From Lineus longissimus (taxonomy: Eukaryota; Nemertea; Pilidiophora; Heteronemertea; Lineidae), in NCBI RefSeq assembly GCF_910592395.1, contig NC_088320.1, forward strand, positions 11,342,501 through 11,406,500: 64,000 nt of DNA. Direction: 5' to 3'. The position numbers were made by a program, and so were the translations under genes. Under the pieces are notes generated by a model. The model ran no database searches and had not been told where the DNA came from. It saw only the letters and a list, made by a program, of their open reading frames with translations. Of the stretch, positions 34,229-44,884 are shown piece by piece; position 1 is the first letter of the stretch, and every line of letters starts with the position of its first letter.

Positions 34229-35320
34229 ATGGCGTTGCGCCCCACTGATTTATTGCCTCCATACTTTGATGGTGAAGTATTAAGTCATGAACTCTCCACA
34301 TCTTGGTGGCTGTCATTCCATGACTATCTTCAGGCACATAAACTGCATGAACCAGGTGATGACGATGCTATGGACAATGTTGTGCGCCTTCTCAAGTGTC
34401 GCCTGTCTAAACATGCTCGCCTTTGGGCCGAGGACCAAGAATTTGAGGACTTACCTGACCTCAAGGCACAATTTCTGAGTAGGTTTTCCCCTACCCACCC
34501 CCACTTTGCCAATGTACAGCAGTTTGAGTCGATTACTTACACCGCAAACCAGACTGCACAACAGCACCTAAGTAAAATTAGGCTGGCTGCACTCCGCATT
34601 CGGTCTGATGATAACCAGATCCAAAAAAACAAACTGCTACAAACCTTGCTTCCTGATTGTCAGAAAGCCGTTATCATGGCAATGGATGCTGACGACGATT
34701 CAAACGCCATCGCCGAATGTGCGCAGCGGTTCCTTGATATCACGCCACATCGCGTACATTTCTCAACAGCAGCGGACCAAGTTCACGCCACCAATGCCAC
34801 AGACCACGTCCTCCATGCCATCCTAGCCAAGTTGGACGACCTGAAGATGGACAAAGCTTCGCCACCGCAGGCCCAGGCAGCTTTCCAAAGCCAGGACATA
34901 GACGCACCACGCAGTCCAAGACCCACATCGCCATACCCGCGATCCAGCCGCCCGTCTCGAAGCGACGACTACGCCCACAAGCAGCGAAAACGGTCGCAAT
35001 CCCCAAGCCGTCCACGAACCCGTGAAAGCCACCCCTGCCATTTTTGCGGCCGCACTGGTCATTTCTGGCGTTATTGCCACCGCTTCCAGGTTCAAGTCGC
35101 CCGAGGAGAGCTCCCCTCTGACTTCGTCCCACCAGCAGCCCGAGCAGCAAATACCAGGTTTCAACGACCACGTCCACCAAGCTACAATTATCAGCACCAG
35201 CCTACATATAGCCCGTCTGAGCAGCAGCCATATCACCAGCAAAACTACTGGGACCCTTCTGCTAACAACAATCAAGGACAACAACACACCAACTATACTA
35301 GTTACCAGTCGCATTTTTAG
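34229..35320 (+). CDS. gag: Gypsy Gag polyprotein
   Basis: An uninterrupted 363-codon frame. The N-terminal half (about residues 1-175) has the capsid-like pattern of Ty3/Gypsy Gag, including WAEDQEFEDLPDLKAQFLSR and a conserved LLQTLLPDC block. A basic, Ser/Pro/Arg-rich linker (about 225-265) is followed by one zinc knuckle, CHFCGRTGHFWRYC (C-x2-C-x4-H-x4-C, about 270-283). The tail is Gln/Asn/Tyr-rich. Pol follows in another frame after a TAG and a short gap, so frameshift-type expression is likely. It is notable that gag stays open while pol is wrecked. Confidence 0.92.
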   Translation: MALRPTDLLPPYFDGEVLSHELSTSWWLSFHDYLQAHKLHEPGDDDAMDNVVRLLKCRLSKHARLWAEDQEFEDLPDLKAQFLSRFSPTHPHFANVQQFESITYTANQTAQQHLSKIRLAALRIRSDDNQIQKNKLLQTLLPDCQKAVIMAMDADDDSNAIAECAQRFLDITPHRVHFSTAADQVHATNATDHVLHAILAKLDDLKMDKASPPQAQAAFQSQDIDAPRSPRPTSPYPRSSRPSRSDDYAHKQRKRSQSPSRPRTRESHPCHFCGRTGHFWRYCHRFQVQVARGELPSDFVPPAARAANTRFQRPRPPSYNYQHQPTYSPSEQQPYHQQNYWDPSANNNQGQQHTNYTSYQSHF

Positions 35321-35346
35321 ATAGGGGACGGTCAACAGGCTATATT

Positions 35347-36810
35347 GTGTCGCCCCCTAGTTGTAACAATGTTTTAAATAATAATCCTGTACATTCTTCA
35401 TCCCATGAATCTGAATACTTGGGACCAGAGCCAATTGATCTAAAACTCACTACACAAAATTATGTAAAAGGCTACCTCCCAGATAAGCAGGGATTAGTAA
35501 TTGTTGTTGACTCAGGTGCAACACGCACTTTAGTTTCTGGTTCATCTGTCAACAAGTCTCCTTATCTTTCAAAATTGCCCAAGATGGACATTGATCCAAT
35601 ACATTTTCGCATATGAAACGGTGAATTCTTGCATGCCACAAAGGCTATAAATATTGAGCTTCTTATCCAAGGTCATAAGCTCCGCATTCATGCTATTGTT
35701 GCAGACAACCTTACCGGACCAGATTTGCTTTTGGGTGCTCGGACCCTGTCGGAATTGAATGGTACACTTGACTTTTCAACCAGTACCTTAACTGTCAGAC
35801 CCAGGCGTATCCAGTTCACCCCTGTACAGACAGTGACTTTGAGACCAGGTCAGACTAGGAGTATTGTAGTCAAAGGCAAAGTTCCTAAGTTGCTCAAGCA
35901 TACTGAGGTTTTGCTGCAGCCTACCGAGCAGTTCAGCAAATATTGTCCATCATACATGTTGGTAAAGCTCAGGAAAAGTGCAGCCATTATCCGGGTTACG
36001 AACAATTCCAAGAAAAATGTCACTTTCCGTGATAATCTTCCTGTTGCGTTTACTGATTTGTCAGATCATATTCATGCCACCCACTTAGTCCCTCGTGGCT
36101 CTTTGAATAATAGGGTCACACGCGAACAGTGCGTATCTGACCTTCATTATAAAAATCTGCTTACGTACCCTCACCTGGATATTGATGATCCCATCTCCAA
36201 GTTGTCACCCCAGGATATAATTGAGCAGCAAATCTCGCTGCAAGGTAGCACTCTTAGTGCGGATGAGAAGCAGCACTTGTATGAGCTTCTTCTACGGAAC
36301 AAAGGGGCATTCAGCCTATACGGCGAAATTGGCACGTGCCCCAATTTTGAAGTGGACATCCAATTGAAGGATGACAGTCCATTTTTCGTCCGCCCGTATC
36401 CTATCCCAGAGAAAAATCGCAAGCAAATTGACAAAGAGTTCAATAAGCTGGTAAATCTTGGTATCTTGAAGAAAGGCTGTTCTGCCTACAGCAGCCCGGT
36501 CATGCTGATTGGCAAAAAGGGTACAACTGACAAGAGGATAATCAGTGATTTCAGGTATTTGAATAGTCGTTGCAAAACTGTCAATCAAAATTTTGTCAGC
36601 CTACAAAGTGTTCTAGCTCGTTTAGGTCGTTCAAACTGTAAAGTTGAGCTCAAAAGCGCTTTTCACAGTCTGCCCCTCATACCTAATCAAGCTGAACTGA
36701 ACAAAGTGCTAAAAGTCATCAAGCGTAAGGTCATTCGGGATTACAATTTGCCATTTGACGGTCAACAGTTTCGCATTGCCCAACAGACGTCACCATTCTT
36801 CTTCCGTTGA
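35347..36810 (+). pseudogene. pol: Gypsy protease and partial reverse transcriptase
   Basis: The protease carries VVDSGATRTLVSGSS (catalytic DSGA) near 35507. An in-frame TGA at 35614-35616 interrupts the protease, and the same frame continues to 36810 with the protease end (GPDLLLGARTLSEL). The reverse transcriptase starts at VRPYPIPEKNRKQIDKE and shows SAYSSPVMLIGKK and RIISDFRYLN. In motif A the usual LDLKSAF reads VELKSAFHSL, so the catalytic Asp is replaced by Glu. The YxDD box and RNase H are deleted; the frame ends soon after AFHSL. Confidence 0.9.
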
Positions 36811-36953
36811 TGTACCAGAGGAGTGTATCATATATTCAATGATGTAGCAATTGTCAGCAATTCAAAGGGAAAGTCGACAAGGACAGACCATACCATGAGC
36901 GGATTCCTGCGAGATATTGTCCATTTGAGACAATCTCACTTGATTTCAAAACA

Positions 36954-38288
36954 ATGGTTCCGTCCAGATCAGGTTACCGTAACTTAATGGTAGTAAGTTG
37001 TGCAGCAACTTGTTTTATTGTCTGTGTGCCCCTAAAGAATTTAGAGGCAGCGACAATAGCTGAAGTTCTCATTCAGCGTGTTCTGTGTGATTTTGGTATT
37101 CCCGAAGTCATTATCTGTGATGCAGCGACATCATTGACCGGCAAGATCATTACTCTGTTGTGTGAAACTCTTATCATCTCTCAGAAAATCATTTCAGTCG
37201 AGAATCACGGCTCTCTTCATGTTGAGCACCAAATTCAGTCAGTTGCCAATTTGATCAAGGTGAATCTCAGCCAATATGGACAAGATTGGGCTCGCTATTA
37301 CAGTGTTGCTCAGTATTCATTCAACTGATTCTGCTCCAGTTACCTCGGTGGTCATTGCCCATTCTACCTTTTCTTCTTGCGTGAACCCACAGACATTACC
37401 GGACTAAATTTCAAACCAGTCTTGGGATTGTCACACTCGCAATCTGAGTATATTGAACATCTGAAAGACAAATTTCAGAATGTCTCTAAGCTAATGTTAC
37501 AGCTGCAAGAGCATCAACAACAAACTCAGAATCAGAAGGTTGCTCAAAAGCTTCATAAGTGTCAGGTTTATGAACAAGGTCAACTGGTTTATCTGCATAA
37601 ACCATCCAGCTCCTCCTTGACTGCAAACGCAAAGAAATTCACTGCGTCTTGGGTAGGTCCTTTTGTCATTCATCAGGTTCTTGATCGCACCCACTACATC
37701 TTGTCAGACTTGGAAGGTAGAATTTTGAAGGATGTTTTTAACTTCAACCGGTTAAAACCAGCATTCTTGAAAGCTACGGATCATGAAAACATCAGCAATT
37801 TGCAAAAATTGCGACAGGCTTTGAGGTTCAATGAGAACACTGAGGTCAAGTCGACAAACTGTACTACTGAGTACAACTTCATAGATGAGCTTGGTCAACA
37901 GCTCCCCTCCGCTCAGGATTGTGAAATGATATTCTATGCTAAGGCAAATCCTTTGGATTTGAAGTCTTATGCGGAATGTTTGGAACACAACAATGGTTTT
38001 GCTGCGCCGTGCAAACTCTCTGATCAGCAACAACAAACATTGTTAAAGGTCTTAGAAAATGCCCCATCTTCTGAGGCTGTGTATACTGTTGAAAGAGCTA
38101 GGTTCAAAGGAGCCAACATACAGCTCTTATGGTCTGTCCCATTGCGTGACAAGCCATATAGATTTCGGTGGGATCCGCAGTGTGATATCAACTGCCCACA
38201 AGTAGTTGAAGCCATCCTGGATCCAGACAATCGAGTCAGATGTCTTGGATCGCCTCAAAACTTGATCAAGCACCTGTATTCTTTGTAA
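36954..38288 (+). pseudogene. Gypsy integrase core remnant and C-terminal domain
   Basis: Frame 36954-37328 resembles an integrase core. The first catalytic Asp position reads VVSCAAT (Asp lost), the second is kept in CDAATSLTGK, and a Glu-containing HVEHQIQSVANLIK block follows. After a break, frame 37377-38288 gives the integrase C-terminal part with the GPF-type motif (WVGPFVIHQVLDRTHYIL) and FNFNRLKP, then about 160 residues with no recognisable domain. The zinc-binding N-domain is gone. Confidence 0.82.
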
Positions 38289-39582
38289 GTGATACAATAT
38301 TTACAACGGTGCATACAAGTATTCGCATGGTAGAGAAACCATGCATGTGTATAATCTTCAAGGTATTCATATCGGTGAGAAAACCATCAGGTTTTTGTTA
38401 GTTTTCATGTAGACTTTTTGAAGTCATTAGTGAGGTATAAATTTGCCTTTTGTGGTTATAGGGTTGTTCTTCTTCCACAATTGTGTGCGAGCAGTGCTCA
38501 TTATTCAGAGTTCAGTACAAAAAAGTAGTTTTATTAGTGAACAATGGAGTCATAACTTTTCAAGTCAATGCCTTGATACCTGTGCGTATACAAAGCTTTG
38601 CTCGGTCATAAATGAGGATCGAAAGTACACACAGGTGTGCTCCAACTAGTGAATAAAAATATCATAATTACCTCATTAAAAATAAATGGCCAATTTTTAA
38701 TGGTAATTTGAGTACGTAGCATCATAATATCGCCTCACTATAAAGCGTGTTTGTGGATTTGTGAGTATTAGTGTGTAATATTTTTGGAGCATAGTGTTTT
38801 GGTATTTTTTTCATTGCATTATTTGGGCCAAGTGCCAAAAATTCTGTCTAACAATGCACTCAATGTTGTTTCTAGGATTCAGTTCCAGGAAAGTCATGTG
38901 ATGTCAATATTTACATTCCTTAAAGTACATTGTGTACATTAGCCATAGCCACCATACATTTGTACACAGTCACTATGGTTACACTGATGCATAGACATTA
39001 GAATGACAGTGCATTCTTTGATAATCATTGTTGTTGTTCTCGCGCAGAACTGTGTTTAAAATTAAACTTTGTGCAATTATTGGTGAATTTGTACAAACTT
39101 TTGAGAAGTTTTTAGTAGAAATTTCTCATCTTTCGGCAATGTCTGTTGTCAAATTTTTTCTTTCAAATTTGTTTTAACAACATTTTTTTGGAACAAGGCC
39201 AATCCTTTCAAGATTATAGTAGTGATACTAAGCCCTGCATAACTAACCATTTCATTTCAGGCCAGCTGTGCTCGCTTTCTTGTGCTTTTGTGTCTACTAT
39301 CTCGATGTATTCGGATGACCAGTTTAATTATGTTCCACTGTGGAACTGCATTCTCTGACTCTGTTAAACTTAGTTGACATTAGCTCAGCATCTTAAATTT
39401 TATTACTTAATCTATCAAGCACGGTATCCCTGTTTCCGATTATCTGTATAAAGGCTTTGGAAGTTTGAATGCCTCAGTGGTCGGAATGTATGAACACTTC
39501 CAAAGATTTTAAAACAACTTGTTCTTGCTTTAAGTCTAAACTATTATTGTCTTAATCAAGTCCGTAATTTGAACAAAGGGGA
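38289..39582 (+). other. 3' non-coding tail of the Gypsy element with polypurine tract
   Basis: AT-rich, with no envelope-like frame; the short frames at 38443 and 39146 look like chance. It ends in 'aacaaaggggA' immediately before the 3' LTR, a suitable polypurine tract. Confidence 0.75.
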
Positions 39583-39870
39583 TGTTATGTATAGTTTAGA
39601 CCCCTCCATGAGGAGCCTCAGCATTAGGACCCTCCGTCACGTGACCACGTGGAAGGATGCTAGTCAAGGTATAAACTGGGTCAAGCCATCAGGAGTGCGC
39701 GGACCTACGTCTGTATAGGCCATGCTTGAGTTTCCCTTGAGTTAGTTATCTTGCTGGTCATCCAACCTTTGCCGTGAAGTGCACCGCTGTTAGGATTCTT
39801 GTGGTGAATAAACTATATAAAAGAATGTGATTCGTCAGCTCCATTTATGATGTACGATCCCAACATGACA
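39583..39870 (+). repeat. 3' LTR of the Gypsy element
   Basis: Starts TGTTATGTATAG and ends CCCAACATGACA, matching the 5' LTR with several substitutions and a more diverged middle. The 'ggtgaataaac' polyadenylation region is conserved. Confidence 0.92.
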
Positions 39871-40379
39871 ATATAAAGAAATCTACGCGACTGTCATTTA
39901 ATCCTGATGACAAGTTTTGTTGCAGTTAATTCACAATAATCATGCAGCAAATGGTAAATATGTGTCATTGATATTCTCGTTAGTGTCGTAAAAATATCTT
40001 AGCGCAATCCATTGCTTATTTGCCGCAATTGGGAAATTTACACAGTAGTTATAACCAAAGGTCAAGAACGAGAATTCAACCCAGAGGCTTGGATTGCTCT
40101 TCATATGATCACCAGAAGCAAAATAAAAAATTATGTGTTCATCATCATATGCTAATGAGAAAATGACACATGATAGCGAGTGACGTCATCGATATTTATG
40201 TAAATTGTCATTAACTAATCACAGAGCTTTTATTTTTAGATGTGTCCAGGGATTAACAAGAGGACCACCGGAAGTGGGGAGCTCATTGACCCCCTGGAAA
40301 AAGAGGTTGGCTTCTTAGCACCTCATCATGCCTGTACATACAATTAATAGCATACATTATCCTCAAATACCTCGAAGAT
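39871..40379. other. No feature recognised
   Basis: AT-rich sequence without a credible frame, splice pair or repeat. Confidence 0.5.
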
Positions 40380-40800
40380 TGGACATACATCAGAGAGGGC
40401 AATGTTTCCCCTATTACACTGTCATCTAGCCCATGGATGACTTGGTATAGGGCAGTACATAGTAGGACACCGAGAGGACAATGTTGATTGTTCCCCTATC
40501 AATGTTCCGAGTATCATCCTAGTTGCTTTAGTTGTGGCGTTAGGACATATTATCTCAGAATGGACATTGTTTCGCCGGTCATCATTATGTGCGACTGTGC
40601 ATAGCTTGGTTCTTACATTTGGACATGCCTCCGAGAGGACAATATTTCCCCTATGCACTGTCATCCCAGTCCCCGAACAAACTGGTTGTGACGTTAGGAC
40701 ATGTCTCGCCTAGGATGATGTTTCCCCTATACATCGCCATACGGTTCTTTGGATGACTTGGTAGCGACGTTTGGACATCCTTCAGATGAGGGAAACATTG
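40380..40800. repeat. Degenerate ~76 bp tandem repeat
   Basis: 'ggacat..ctc.gagagga.aatgtttcccctat' recurs, with starts near 40381, 40466, 40545, 40621, 40698 and 40773. Between them is a 'gt.atc.agcc..ggatgacttggta' stretch. Units are strongly diverged. Confidence 0.6.
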
Positions 40801-41379
40801 TCGGCTGCCCAGTCGCCTCCTCTTCGACATAAGTAGTTTCCATCAACAAATTGCACAAATAATTCAAAATTCAAAATCTGAAAGCAGTGTTGACGTTTCA
40901 TCTTTTGAGGACAAAGTCACAACCAAAATGGAGGAATACATTCACTTCCAACTCCTTGTCCAATCTGTAAAGTCCTTTAAAGCTTCCAGAATTTAGGTGG
41001 AGACTTATGTACAAATTCCTGTTCATGCAAGAGACATTTCCGTTTCAAACAAACAAGATAAAACTAATGAACAAGGAACAAAATATGATATATCAAGCGA
41101 ATTAATTTTATTCATTTATCAAGATAAGATGATTATGGCGAGGTTATACAATGTATGTAATACACCCTCCCAAGAAATAATGCGGCTTTTAGGTTTCACA
41201 TGAGGCCAGTTCCAAAACCAAAAACATGCTGAGATCACTGGGCTACTAAGGTATAATTTCCAATGAGAGGTACACGGGAAGCGTGCAGGCACTGTGGAAG
41301 AGCGTCCGTAGGTCATAGGGGTCGAAGCTTGGCCGGTACCACTCGGTACTTTCAACTGGCCCGAAATGTCCAAAAGCAA

Positions 41380-41500
41380 TGCGGATTGTGTGCTCCTTGG
41401 TTTCTACAGAAGGATTAGGCTGGGGGATGAATGTAAAGTGCTTTGAGGCAGTACAGTATAAAAGTGCTATATAAGAACAAGCATTAAATTTTTATTTTTA
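41380..41500 (+). repeat. SINE/LINE 3' tail fragment
   Basis: 'gtaaagtgctttgaggcagtacagtataaaagtgctatataagaac' is of a kind that ends many invertebrate SINEs and CR1/RTE-type LINEs. No head was found upstream. Confidence 0.45.
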
Positions 41501-41777
41501 CAATGTACAGTCTAGCTCATATTAATATCAACACCTAGTCAATTATATTGCCAAGTACCATCAATCCAGATCCAGCCCTACTTGCAACTCAACTTAGTCA
41601 ATTATACTCAGCGAGTAATATCTGTCATGTTTGCATCAGACATTATTATCACAACCTGTCTTTGGCCCTACCTGTCTTCGGCCTGGTATTAGTCATGTGT
41701 TTTATGTAGTTGTGGTTACCGATACGCCCCTCCGTGAATAAAAGTACCGTTGTATATCAATGATTAAATTCGTCTTT

Positions 41778-42210
41778 GGTTAAATCCTGAACGGTTATCC
41801 TGCTCGTGTGTGTCTGAATAGCATTCCGCGAAGATGACGTCACTACAGCTGCTGCCCTCTATTTCCCCATCGCTGAATTACAGGCAATGTCGGACAAACA
41901 TGCGGTTTATTAATGGATTCAGGCTTTCTAACTAGGGCAGTTAGATTCAATCTGGCACATGTCCGAGTGTTGGAAATACTACACAATTGTTCTGAATATT
42001 TCTCTCTCTGACTCTATGGTATCATTCATACTAAAAACAATGCAGGGTCAAAGATAATTGACTTTGAAATAAGCTCAAATGCGTAGAAATAAGTGTCGAT
42101 GTCCGACTGTCACGTGACTAAAACGTCATCAATATCTTATGCAAATGACCTTGTGAGCTATAAATAGTAACTTCGCGGTTAAATCCTGAACGGTTATCCT
42201 GCTCGTGAGT
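41778..42210 (+). repeat. Two near-identical ~42 bp direct repeats 399 bp apart
   Basis: 'ggttaaatcctgaacggtta' plus 'tcctgctcgtg' occurs at 41778-41808 and 42177-42207, followed in both by g.gt.tctgaat. The first copy follows a 'gtgaataaaagtaccg' that looks like an LTR polyadenylation region. It may be the two ends of a small LTR remnant, but I cannot define an element. Confidence 0.45.
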
Positions 42211-42366
42211 ATCTGAATTGAAGAACTCAACAATATCAATCAAGATCCAGCCAAATGTCCACATCCAAATGTTTTTTGTTGAGATTCGACCCTTTTTATT
42301 TTCAACACCACTTCAGAAATACCATGAAATGGCCCTTTACCTATTTCGATCTTGCTGCATTTATAT

Positions 42367-43049
42367 CTAGCCTGCAAAACATTTCAGTCTGAAATTCATG
42401 ATTCTATATAACCAGCAGCACAATGACTTCAAACTCTGTACATTGAAGTGTAAATTTTCCAAACTAATAAGGGAACTACTCATTTGATATACCGAGAATA
42501 TGTCATCATGTTTCCTTATAAGGATTAGATGCCAACCCTTTTTAGAAATCAAAAGACCAAAAGAAGAATTTTGAAAATGCATCTGTGTTAACATTTGATG
42601 AATGCACTGAATCCTAGAGCTATAATCAGCAACTTGCTTGCACTCTACATTAAGAATGAAAAAGCCTGGATAGTGATGCAAATACCAGATATGATCGGGA
42701 ACAATTCCATGAATTTCTGAAGGACAAACGGATGGATCCTCAGAATCAATCGAGGACCATGCTGCTGATGTCCTGCGGCGCTGCACGCTAACGACAGAAA
42801 CCTCATCATTTTCCCATGTGTCAACATCATCGGGTTCAACAAACTGGACTCTACCATTTGTGTATGAATAATTCACTGGACTCTCATGCGTCACTACACT
42901 ATCAGTGATTCCTTCATGAATTTGAATGCTATTCAGCATTTTCTCAATGAACTTCTTGGCTTCTCCATTACTCATCATGGTAACTAACGCACGCTCCAGG
43001 CTCTGAGCCATAATGTACAGGTCATTGTGTATCCCATCGTTACCGCCAG
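42367..43049 (-). CDS. Terminal exon of an unidentified gene, with a PD-(D/E)XK-like pattern
   Basis: A strong acceptor (ctcccttttactttttccccacag) ends at 43050. The frame then runs 226 codons (two bases complete the first) to a stop at 42367. The exon first gives a helical-looking stretch (DLYIMAQSLERALVTMMSNG, then EAKKFIEKML), then an acidic/Ser linker. The segment VPDHIWYLHHYPGFFILNVECK has the P-D-x(n)-E-x-K layout of PD-(D/E)XK nucleases, with a following QCIHQMLTQMHF that could be the helix carrying the usual Gln, and GLLISKKGWHLILI as a strand pair. Nuclease function is an inference from pattern only. The acceptor phase (1) fits the donor of the exon at 49097-49460. Confidence 0.6.
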
Positions 43050-43120
43050 CTGTGGGGAAAAAGTAAAAGGGAGATTCAACGTTTGCACATCATACACTAG
43101 TTGCAAATGAAATGAAACAG

Positions 43121-44036
43121 TCAGGGGCCATTGTGCTCACCGTCTAGATATTTGGTGGTCAGGAATTCCTCCAGGTTAAGAAACAGGCTGCATGTATAGT
43201 ATATAGGTCAAAGCGAAGTCGGTATGACATGTGATGTAATCTTGCTTGGAGTACCTACCATAAAAAAATCATCCAAAACAAGTCACTAATAAGCGAGATA
43301 TTGCACTTTTTTACTTTTTTAAGTTTTGGCCTTCTGGTGGCCAAGTCGAGAATCAGTTCGGATCAAAATTCGGTGTCAGAGGTAACATGACATAGGGAGT
43401 CATGTGTACCTAATTTCAAGTTCATAGCTTTAGCGGTTAAGAAACGTGCCATAGTTACACTCAAACAGCCAATTTACACTATTTGACCCATGTGACCCTG
43501 AAAATAAGGTCAAATCAAAACCCGTAGGATATGTGACGTATCCTTGCTAGGAAAACATACCATAAAAATATCATCGAAAATGAGATAGTAATAAGCGAGA
43601 TATTGAACTTTTTACCCTTCTTTTAGTTTTAGCCCCCTGGTGGCAAAATCGAGAATCAGATCGGACTGAAATTCGGTGTCAACGGTTATGTGACGTAAGG
43701 AGTCATGTAAAACAAATATCAAGTTTATAGCTTTAGCAGTTAAGAAACGTGCCATACTTTCACTCAAACAGCCAATTTATGCCATTTGACCTATGCGACT
43801 TTGAAAATTAGGTCAAACTGAAAACTCGTATGATTTAGCAAAAGCGAGATATCTCACTATTTATGTTTTAACTTTTGGCCAAGACGAGATTCAGATCGGA
43901 CTGAAAGTCAGAGTCAGAGGTCACCTGACCTGTGGGGTTATGTGTACTAAGTTTCAAGTAGCTTTAGCGGTTAAAAAACATGCCACCGTTTTTGAAACAG
44001 GATACAGACGACAAAAGTAAGGTGTATAGTAGCCCT
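43121..44036. repeat. Array of ~300 bp units, family X (copy A)
   Basis: Begins with the family's left end (aggggccattgtgctcacc, 43123-43141). Units carry 'gtggccaagtcgagaatcag', 'agctttagcggttaagaaac' and 'gccatttgacc..tgtgacc' blocks spaced about 300 bp apart (43338, 43640, 43872). The last part ends at 'gaaacaggatacagacgac'. A further left-end motif follows at 44071-44090. It lies in the intron between the exons at 43049 and 49097. Confidence 0.85.
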
Positions 44037-44140
44037 TGCAAGTTTATTGTTGGTCAAAAAAATGAAATGGCCAGGGCCATTGTGCTCACCTCTTGTGAAG
44101 GATTGATGGATGACATGGAAAGTGAATCGAATTGAGGTAA

Positions 44141-44540
44141 CTATAGATATGACGAAGCAGAATAGACTATTTTATGATCTGACCAGTAATTGTCTATTAT
44201 ATCAACCAAGTCGATTGCGGCAGATGGAGTAGGATTGGTGAATACGAGGTCCAATTTATACTGATAGTTGGTGTTTTTGGACATGTTTTGTCTGAAATTA
44301 TATGCTTGAAACATGAATGTTTGCAACTTTGCATTGTAGTTTTCACCTTCACCTATTGATTTCATGTTAAAATCGCCCAAAACAATGTATTGTTCATTCG
44401 GTTCATATGATGAAAGGCAGTCTTGTAGATCATACACAAGATTCTGGAACCTTGAATCATGTATCTACATCGAGTATTACTTCACCACTACTAAGATCAG
44501 CCAATAGGCAATACACTTTACCTACCATATCATGCATTAT
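44141..44540 (-). pseudogene. Endonuclease/exonuclease/phosphatase-domain remnant of a mobile element
   Basis: The frame 44141-44437 shows YIVLGDFNMKSIG (the GDFN metal-binding motif), YKLDLVFTNPTP and NYWSDHKIVYSA (the SDH catalytic motif). These are in the order seen in the C-terminal half of the apurinic-type endonucleases of LINEs and some Helitrons. A preceding piece (MVGKVYCLLADLSSGEVILD) is in another frame near 44450-44530. Broken and partial. The parent element is not identifiable. Confidence 0.7.
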
Positions 44541-44884
44541 ACATTACTTCTTAGGCTATGTCAATCATCAACGACCCTTTCAGCACCTATTTTCACCTCT
44601 TCAACCGAGAAATCAATCACTACACTTGAGTGTGGAAGGAGCTTTCAAAGTCATTAATTACTTCTACGGCCATGACTTGAGATCACAACAATATCAAGCT
44701 TCAACAATGTTGAAAAACATAGAAATTTCTGCGATTTCCCCAGTTCACTGAAAGCAGACATGCTTGTTTTGCATTCTAGTGTATCAGAATGACACCAGAT
44801 GGCATGGTCGTCCCGATCAGTGCATTTATAGTCACTGGGCTGTTTTTGATTTTAGCCATCAAGTGGCCAAACGAAATATCAAAC

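Larger units (their letters stand above)
32934..39870 (+). mobile_element. Ty3/Gypsy LTR retrotransposon, internally deleted
   Basis: Two LTRs (32934-33224 and 39583-39870) bracket a leader, gag, a protease/partial reverse transcriptase, an integrase remnant and a long 3' non-coding tail. The LTRs differ by several substitutions and small indels, so the insertion is not recent. The bases flanking the element (tttag left, atata right) do not form a target-site duplication, which points to later change or LTR recombination. Reverse-transcriptase motifs after the AFHSL block, RNase H and the integrase zinc finger are missing. It cannot be autonomous. Confidence 0.93.

Noticed and set aside
38443-39358. 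Possible envelope gene in the Gypsy element
   Set aside because: Only two short unrelated frames in AT-rich sequence, without signal peptide, cleavage site or membrane anchor.
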